From positions 1,488,001 through 1,552,000 of the forward strand of contig OX359190.1 in the NCBI GenBank assembly GCA_947172415.1: a stretch of DNA of 64,000 nucleotides, written 5' to 3'. Position numbers and translations under genes: made by a program. The first letter of the stretch is position 1. Every line of letters starts with the position of its first letter. The DNA is from Chondrosia reniformis. Taxonomy: Eukaryota > Porifera > Demospongiae > Chondrillida > Chondrillidae. The notes under the pieces are model-generated. The model saw nothing but the letters and a program-made list of their open reading frames with translations. It made no database searches and had not been told where the DNA came from. This document shows positions 59,601 to 64,000 of the stretch, one piece after another.

Positions 59601-62600
59601 GGTGGGTAGATGGATGGATGGATGGGTAGATGGACAAAATGAGTGGATGGATGGATGGGATGAGTGGATGAGTGGATGGATGGAGGGAGGGAGGGAGGGA
59701 GGATGGATGGGTGGATGGATGGGTGGATGAGTGGATGGATGGATGGATGGATGGATGGATGGATGGATGGATGGATGGATGGAGGGAGGGAGGGAGGATG
59801 GACCTAGATGGAAAAGATACCTCTCTAATGTTTACTAATGATTCGAGGGCCGCCTTCAGATCGATACTGTAATTCTGAATGTCCATAAACTTACTATATA
59901 AAACCAAGCAATTGCATCATAATGCTAACATATAAACATACGAGACATACAAAGTTACAATAGATATGCATCTTTCAAAAGAAATGCTTATTATGCAATA
60001 AAGTGTAAAGTTGCGACATGACCCTACCTGTCTGGTTTTTGACTACCAAAAGCTCTGGAAATGGCTTTGAATTTGGATTCCATCTGAATTAGGAATGGAA
60101 ATGTGATACACAATTGTTTGAAAGCAAAAAGTACACTAGATCAATAAAGACCTAACGTATATTAACATGCATAAGACTTGTAACATGAATGTACATATCC
60201 CAGTGTGAGGATGTCAGATTCTCAGCCATGTTGTTTGTAGTAATACTGCATGAACGCATTTCTGTGTACATAAGGTATATTTTGACATGATGTATGTACA
60301 TAAGGTATATTTTGATGTGGTCTTGCGTCATGTTTCCCCTCTTATACTATGTTGCAATTATCTTTGGAAAGGGTCATCTTTCGACTTTGGGAGCGTCTGG
60401 AGTCACTGAAGAAGACCCCCAGGGTCGAAACGTTTGGCAGAAAGAAGAACCAGAAAACTGCGTCTCTAGACGCTCCCAAAGTCGAAAGATGACCCTTTCC
60501 AAAGATTTTGACGCAGTTAGAAGAAATCCTTATTCTATTATTGAAGCAATTAGTTGCCATTCACTAATTATTGGTGATTTTCTTATCAGAAGAAGCTGAT
60601 AAACAACAGACCCAACCCCTTTTCTAGTGGGAGGGGCCATCTGACCCAATTGTCACTGGTTCCACAGAACTAATGTGTACATTCACATCTAATATTCTTC
60701 CACCAATCATACGTAGTTGTACCTCTACACACCTCGCTTAATTAAACCTGTTTAATAAGCCATTACTTATACCAATTTCCATTTAATAGATTAATCATTT
60801 CGTGTCTCACTATTGCCTGATATCCCGTCTCCTTCATGTCCTCCTTCCAATTACTCTAAATAGAAATGGGAACAGAAAGGAGGAGAACCCTGTAATTACT
60901 ACAGTAGGGAAGGAATTCTTTATTATATAGTGATTCATGGATCTAATTATATTTGTCCTATTATGCTGTTATGACTAGACCTACGTAGACCCAGCCAGTC
61001 AAGGATTCACAAAAGAAAAAGATTCCCAGGGTCACTGTGATGAAGGGTGGAATTCCGAGAAACAGCTGTCTGGCCCAGTGGAGCAGAGAAGAAAGAAAAA
61101 AAGAAAAAAAGAAAAGAAAAGACTCCTGCACCTTCATCCAAAGCTCTCTTCAGGTTTAGTTCCCCTATTGGCTTTTTACAGAATAGGCACAGCATATAGG
61201 AAAATGGCGTATGAGGTTATTAATGTGATGTTACTATAAATAGAATATCATACTTGCTGACTAAGAAACCTGTGGAACCAGACATTTTCTCTCAGCACAG
61301 CGTGCCTCATCAAGCGAACCAGAAATATCTAACACAGATTGAGAAGAAAACTAAAAATGATGTTTGATATGAAAGTATAGGAATAAGTTAAGAAGAAAAA
61401 GATATTATAAGAAACTTCTTCTCCTTATTCATGCAAAACAATGATAGCTATAAAATTCAAACTATCTTGGGAGTGTAGTTAAGCATACTTACATTAAATA
61501 TGCAGTAATTAATTGGTACATTATTGTATCCTAATTGGATCACAAGACTCACTTCAAGTGCTCTCTGCCGTTGTGTTAAAAATTCCACATCTTCTCCAAA
61601 AGTGATCTTACTAAATATACCCGAGCTTCCCTGGAGCTGTACATTATCAAAAACAACAACAAACACATTATAATACAGAACACACTACTATACTTCAATA
61701 TTATTCCGAAGTGGTCTCACACTGATTAGTATATTACACATTACTATACTTTAATATTATTCCAAAGTGGTCTCACACTGATTATATATAGTACATATAT
61801 TACAATAAGAAATACATATTCAAGGTCAAATATATCCATTCTATGCATATATTATATCATTAAATTTCAATACCTTTTTCTCTGATATTGGAGGAATTAT
61901 CAGCTATAAGAGAAAAAAGAAAAAAAAAGAGCAGTAACTCTTGTAGCCAGAATTGACTGTTTACACTATGTAACTGTGGAATTAGAAGCATCAATTACTT
62001 AATTTACTATACAGTGGAAGCTACGTAGTTAAGGAGTACTTATGGGTATCATATCTTTTAGTTCTCGTTGTCAGTAGTTCTTGTAGACTGCTATAATACA
62101 GTTATATAACAAGATTTGCATAATTTACAGCTCCATATATGGTTAAAAGCTACATTCATAAACTCCGCCCACTTCAGGATAGGGCATACACAACTCGCTC
62201 CACCTGAACCTCACTACTGGTACCACGGTCATCAGGCTGTAACCATGGAAACATGGCATAAAATAGAGCCCATGGAGAATGAAAGAAAAGTTGATATTAA
62301 ACTGTATCCTCATCCAAAGCTCTATATAGATTTCCTCTTAATCTAGATAGCCATGGTTGCCATGGTTACAAAGCAGAGTTGGCAGTCAAGTCTGGGGTAG
62401 TGAATGTGGAGTAGAAAAGGAGAGCAAGTGGAAGAAAGAGGATCATAGTGGATAGTATTTTAGATGTATGTACAATAGAACATCGATTATCCGAACGTTA
62501 ATTATACGAATTGTTGATTATCCAAACGTCGTCGCAAGATGCTGACTCGGCAAAATATGGCCGCCAACGAAGAACTATTAAGTATAGACCAGAAGCTTGA

Positions 62601-63745
62601 GATCTGCAAGCGATTGAAGAAAGTGGCTACTATTACTTCACTTTTGAAGGAATTGAATATTGGGAAGTCGACGAGTTGTCATATAAAGCAAAACTCGTCA
62701 CTTTTGTTGAGAAACTGCTTGCTGTTTGATTATGCGTACTTTTTGATTTTACGTACAGGCCAATCCCCAATTAGTTCGGATAATGGACTTTCTACTGTAT
62801 GTTTCTTCCTATGAATGCTGGGCCTGTTACTCACGTAGGGGTAGACAGCGGTCAAGAAGCTTTTAAGGAGCTCAAACTCAGAGTATCTCCTCCACACATC
62901 CCAACTATTTAGTTGGGTGGTTTTACTTGATCCTTCCTCCTCCTCTTCCAATCTCTCTTCACTTTGACCAGTCTCATCCAGACTTGAAAATTTGAAATTG
63001 GAAGTGGAAATAAAATTTGGAAGCAAATCAAATGATGTAAATTAATTAACTTCAACAAGATTATCAAGTGTATTCCATACAAGCTGTAAAAGTAAAAGCA
63101 AGAGGTTGCCACGGGGAATGTCATATTTGTGATTGCATAATAATTTACAGCCTTGAAAAATTAAACACACATAAATACTATATCTATGCTAGTATACAAT
63201 ATATTGTAATATATTAGAATAGACAATTGCCAGGTTGGTATAAATTCCATATATTTAATGTAGTTTCATTGACTCCAAAAAAGGAAAAAAAAAGAAAAAT
63301 GTAGTTTTAGATGCACAAAGACATAAGAATAGAATATATTGATATATCATTATTTACTGCATACATGTATGAACAATCAAGTGATAATCAAACCACAAGT
63401 ATTATACTAGTGGCTCAACAAGAAATTGAGCAACCACATGCAAAGGACGCCAGCACTCCTACTGAGATGTAACTATATCTATGGTATGGACAACTACTAT
63501 AAAGCTGATTCAAACAGAGCTTACATGGTTATGATCTCAAATGCATAGTATTCCTCCTTCGGGAAGGTCGTCGTTGACTTTCTCTCATAGGCTTTGATGC
63601 TAATGTTTTTAAAAGCCACTCCACTATCTGTCAGCAGATAATCTGGAGTCACTATTACAGATTCTTTCTCCTCTGGAGAAGTTAAGGGCAACTCTTCGAG
63701 GTCGTCGTCTTCAGTAACTGCAAATAAGCTACTACCAGTCGCCAT
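56676..63745 (-). CDS. SNX4: SNX4, sorting nexin-4 (PX-BAR), complete
   Basis: SNX4 is a PX-BAR protein on early endosomes that sorts recycling cargo. Twelve exons in transcript order: 63745-63525, 62982-62835, 61903-61874, 61636-61553, 61328-61254, 60855-60811, 60083-60028, 59893-59821, 59540-59413, 59338-59146, 57100-56952 and 56844-56676. They total 1371 bases (456 aa; human about 450), and every junction is phase-consistent. The PX domain carries [11 protein letters not shown] and IIPPISEKK. The segment [13 protein letters not shown] matches human GNWKETVNETGFQ. The BAR part follows ([12 protein letters not shown], then helices to [17 protein letters not shown] and the C-terminus). I start at [10 protein letters not shown] because the upstream in-frame ATG would run into the shared promoter. 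Exon 3 has only 30 bases. Introns carry satellites, a palindromic MITE, R1 and a Tigger remnant. Confidence 0.93.
57708..58100 (+). repeat. G-rich 27-29 bp minisatellite in SNX4 intron 10
   Basis: About 14 units of CAACTCTTTAGCAA followed by GGGGGG-A-GGGGGG. Each unit has two runs of six or more G on the + strand, so the SNX4 transcript is C-rich here. Confidence 0.92.
58965..59120 (+). repeat. (CCAT)n microsatellite in SNX4 intron 10
   Basis: CCATCCAC/CCATTAT units end about 25 bp from the exon 10 donor at 59145. Confidence 0.92.
59575..59800 (+). repeat. (GGAT)n / (GGGA)n microsatellite in SNX4 intron 8
   Basis: GGATGGATG and GGGAGGGAGG units lie between SNX4 exons 8 and 9. On the SNX4 strand this is the same CCAT-type repeat as in CEP70 intron 5. 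Confidence 0.92.
60360..60506. mobile_element. Palindromic MITE, 39-bp perfect arms
   Basis: Arms 60360-60398 and 60468-60506 are exact complements (outer ends ATCTTTGGAAAGGGTCATCT / AGATGACCCTTTCCAAAGAT) around a 69-bp centre. The centre has CACTGAAGAAGACCCCCAGG then GTCGAAACG, the same CTGANGAAG-hairpin-GAAAC motif as at 50531. It sits in SNX4 intron 6. Confidence 0.9.
61002..61212 (+). repeat. R1 repeat, near full length
   Basis: GGATTCACAAAAGAAAAAGA, then GATGAAGGGTGGAATTCCGA, then TTCAGGTTTAGTTCCCCTAT, then ATAGGAAAATGGCGTATGAG, in SNX4 intron 5. Confidence 0.8.
61685..61790 (+). repeat. Direct duplication in SNX4 intron 3
   Basis: AAGTGGTCTCACACTGATTA occurs twice, about 58 bp apart, each preceded by ACTATACTT-AATATTATTCC. 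Confidence 0.85.
62471..62799 (+). mobile_element. Tigger/pogo-like transposon remnant
   Basis: An element of about 325 bp flanked by TA. Inverted ends are CAATAGAACATCGATTATCC on the left and, reversed, CAGTAGAAAGTCCATTATCC on the right. Inside, a short frame on the + strand reads [20 protein letters not shown] then [16 protein letters not shown]. This matches the CENP-B/Psq-type helix-turn-helix at the start of Tigger transposases. The catalytic part is absent. It is inserted in SNX4 intron 2, antisense to the gene. Confidence 0.8.
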
Positions 63746-63837
63746 CTTGATCAGCAAATGGCAAACGAAAACGACTGCGTTTTCTCTTATTCGAAAATGT
63801 CTTCGTAATTTCGAATTCGTTATACAAGTCAGCAAAA
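63746..63837. promoter_or_regulatory. Bidirectional promoter SNX4 / PSMA2
   Basis: Only 92 bp separate the two divergent start codons. The SNX4 start lies in CAAGATGGCGAC, a YY1-type site overlapping the ATG; PSMA2 starts in AAAATGGCGTC. No TATA box was seen. Confidence 0.7.
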
Positions 63838-63884
63838 ATGGCGTCAGGAGGAGGAAGATACAGTTACAGTTTGACAACCTTTAG
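63838..63884 (+). CDS. PSMA2: PSMA2, proteasome subunit alpha type-2, first exon
   Basis: The exon encodes MASGGGRYSYSLTTF and ends in phase 2 (AG/GTAATT), so the next residue is Ser or Arg. Human PSMA2 begins MAERGYSFSLTTFS, the characteristic N-terminal alpha-subunit signature that helps form the 20S gate. The rest of the gene is beyond the window; a CAG at about 63952 does not continue the protein in frame. The call rests on a short but distinctive match. Confidence 0.82.
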
Positions 63885-64000
63885 GTAATTGTTTCAAAGA
63901 TTTGCATAATATCTAGTTGAGTAGAATGCTTAAGTATCCAACCTTTCGCAGCCATTGTGTGACTACTGCGTGTATCTTCTGCTTATAAATGGACACTCTT

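Noticed and set aside
60294-60599. Frames repeating [11 protein letters not shown] on both strands
   Set aside because: They come from the 39-bp inverted arms of the MITE at 60360-60506.
63746-63877. Upstream in-frame SNX4 start (MSNCNCIFLL, hydrophobic, signal-peptide-like)
   Set aside because: It overlaps the PSMA2 first exon and the shared promoter; SNX4 is cytosolic, so MATGSSLF is preferred.

Overview
This is animal nuclear DNA: AT-rich, full of microsatellites and short interspersed repeats, with compact spliced genes. Splice sites, exon phases and single-copy orthologues (CEP70, SNX4, PSMA2, AGMO) make Metazoa certain. The gene style and a multicopy family of death-fold GTPases suggest a sponge (Demospongiae), but that is a guess. 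All gene models were built by hand from reading frames, splice consensus, intron phase and remembered family sequences. No alignment software was used.

Left 25 kb: a tandem segmental array with a unit of about 11.5 kb. The inferred ancestral order, all on the + strand, is AGMO - KGC - CEP70. KGC is my name for an unrecognised multidomain gene: Kelch propeller, Roc/COR-like GTPase, C-terminal CARD. The window holds three KGC copies: A (1-1452, 5' end outside the window), B (6836-12616) and C (18553-24463). Between them lie two clipped pairs, each a CEP70 5' fragment (1694-3022; 13185-13916) running into an AGMO 3' fragment (3146-5671; 14590-17253). This is the expected result of tandem duplication with one breakpoint in AGMO and one in CEP70. 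Only the last CEP70 (24757-32612) is complete. A complete AGMO should lie left of the window. The clipped copies are decaying in different ways. AGMO-A has lost a metal-binding histidine and has a 4-base frameshift, and CEP70-B stops at a 17-bp minisatellite on the junction.

Middle (32.6-56.6 kb): gene-poor and very AT-rich. It holds a small TATA-driven gene (40763-41269), a partly resolved minus-strand gene (51453-52500), a perfect 192-bp inverted repeat sitting in a 69-bp satellite, several minisatellites and many copies of one interspersed repeat (called R1 here).

Right end (56.7-64 kb): a complete 12-exon SNX4 gene on the minus strand, whose introns carry satellites, a MITE and a Tigger-like remnant. 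It diverges from PSMA2 (first exon only, + strand) across a 92-bp shared promoter.

The best candidate for an undescribed system is KGC. A beta-propeller sensor, a GTPase switch with a long insertion and a CARD effector are joined in one protein, kept as a tandem array whose copies differ most in the Kelch part. This resembles an NLR-like innate immune or cell-death receptor built from other parts; the function is inferred, not shown.
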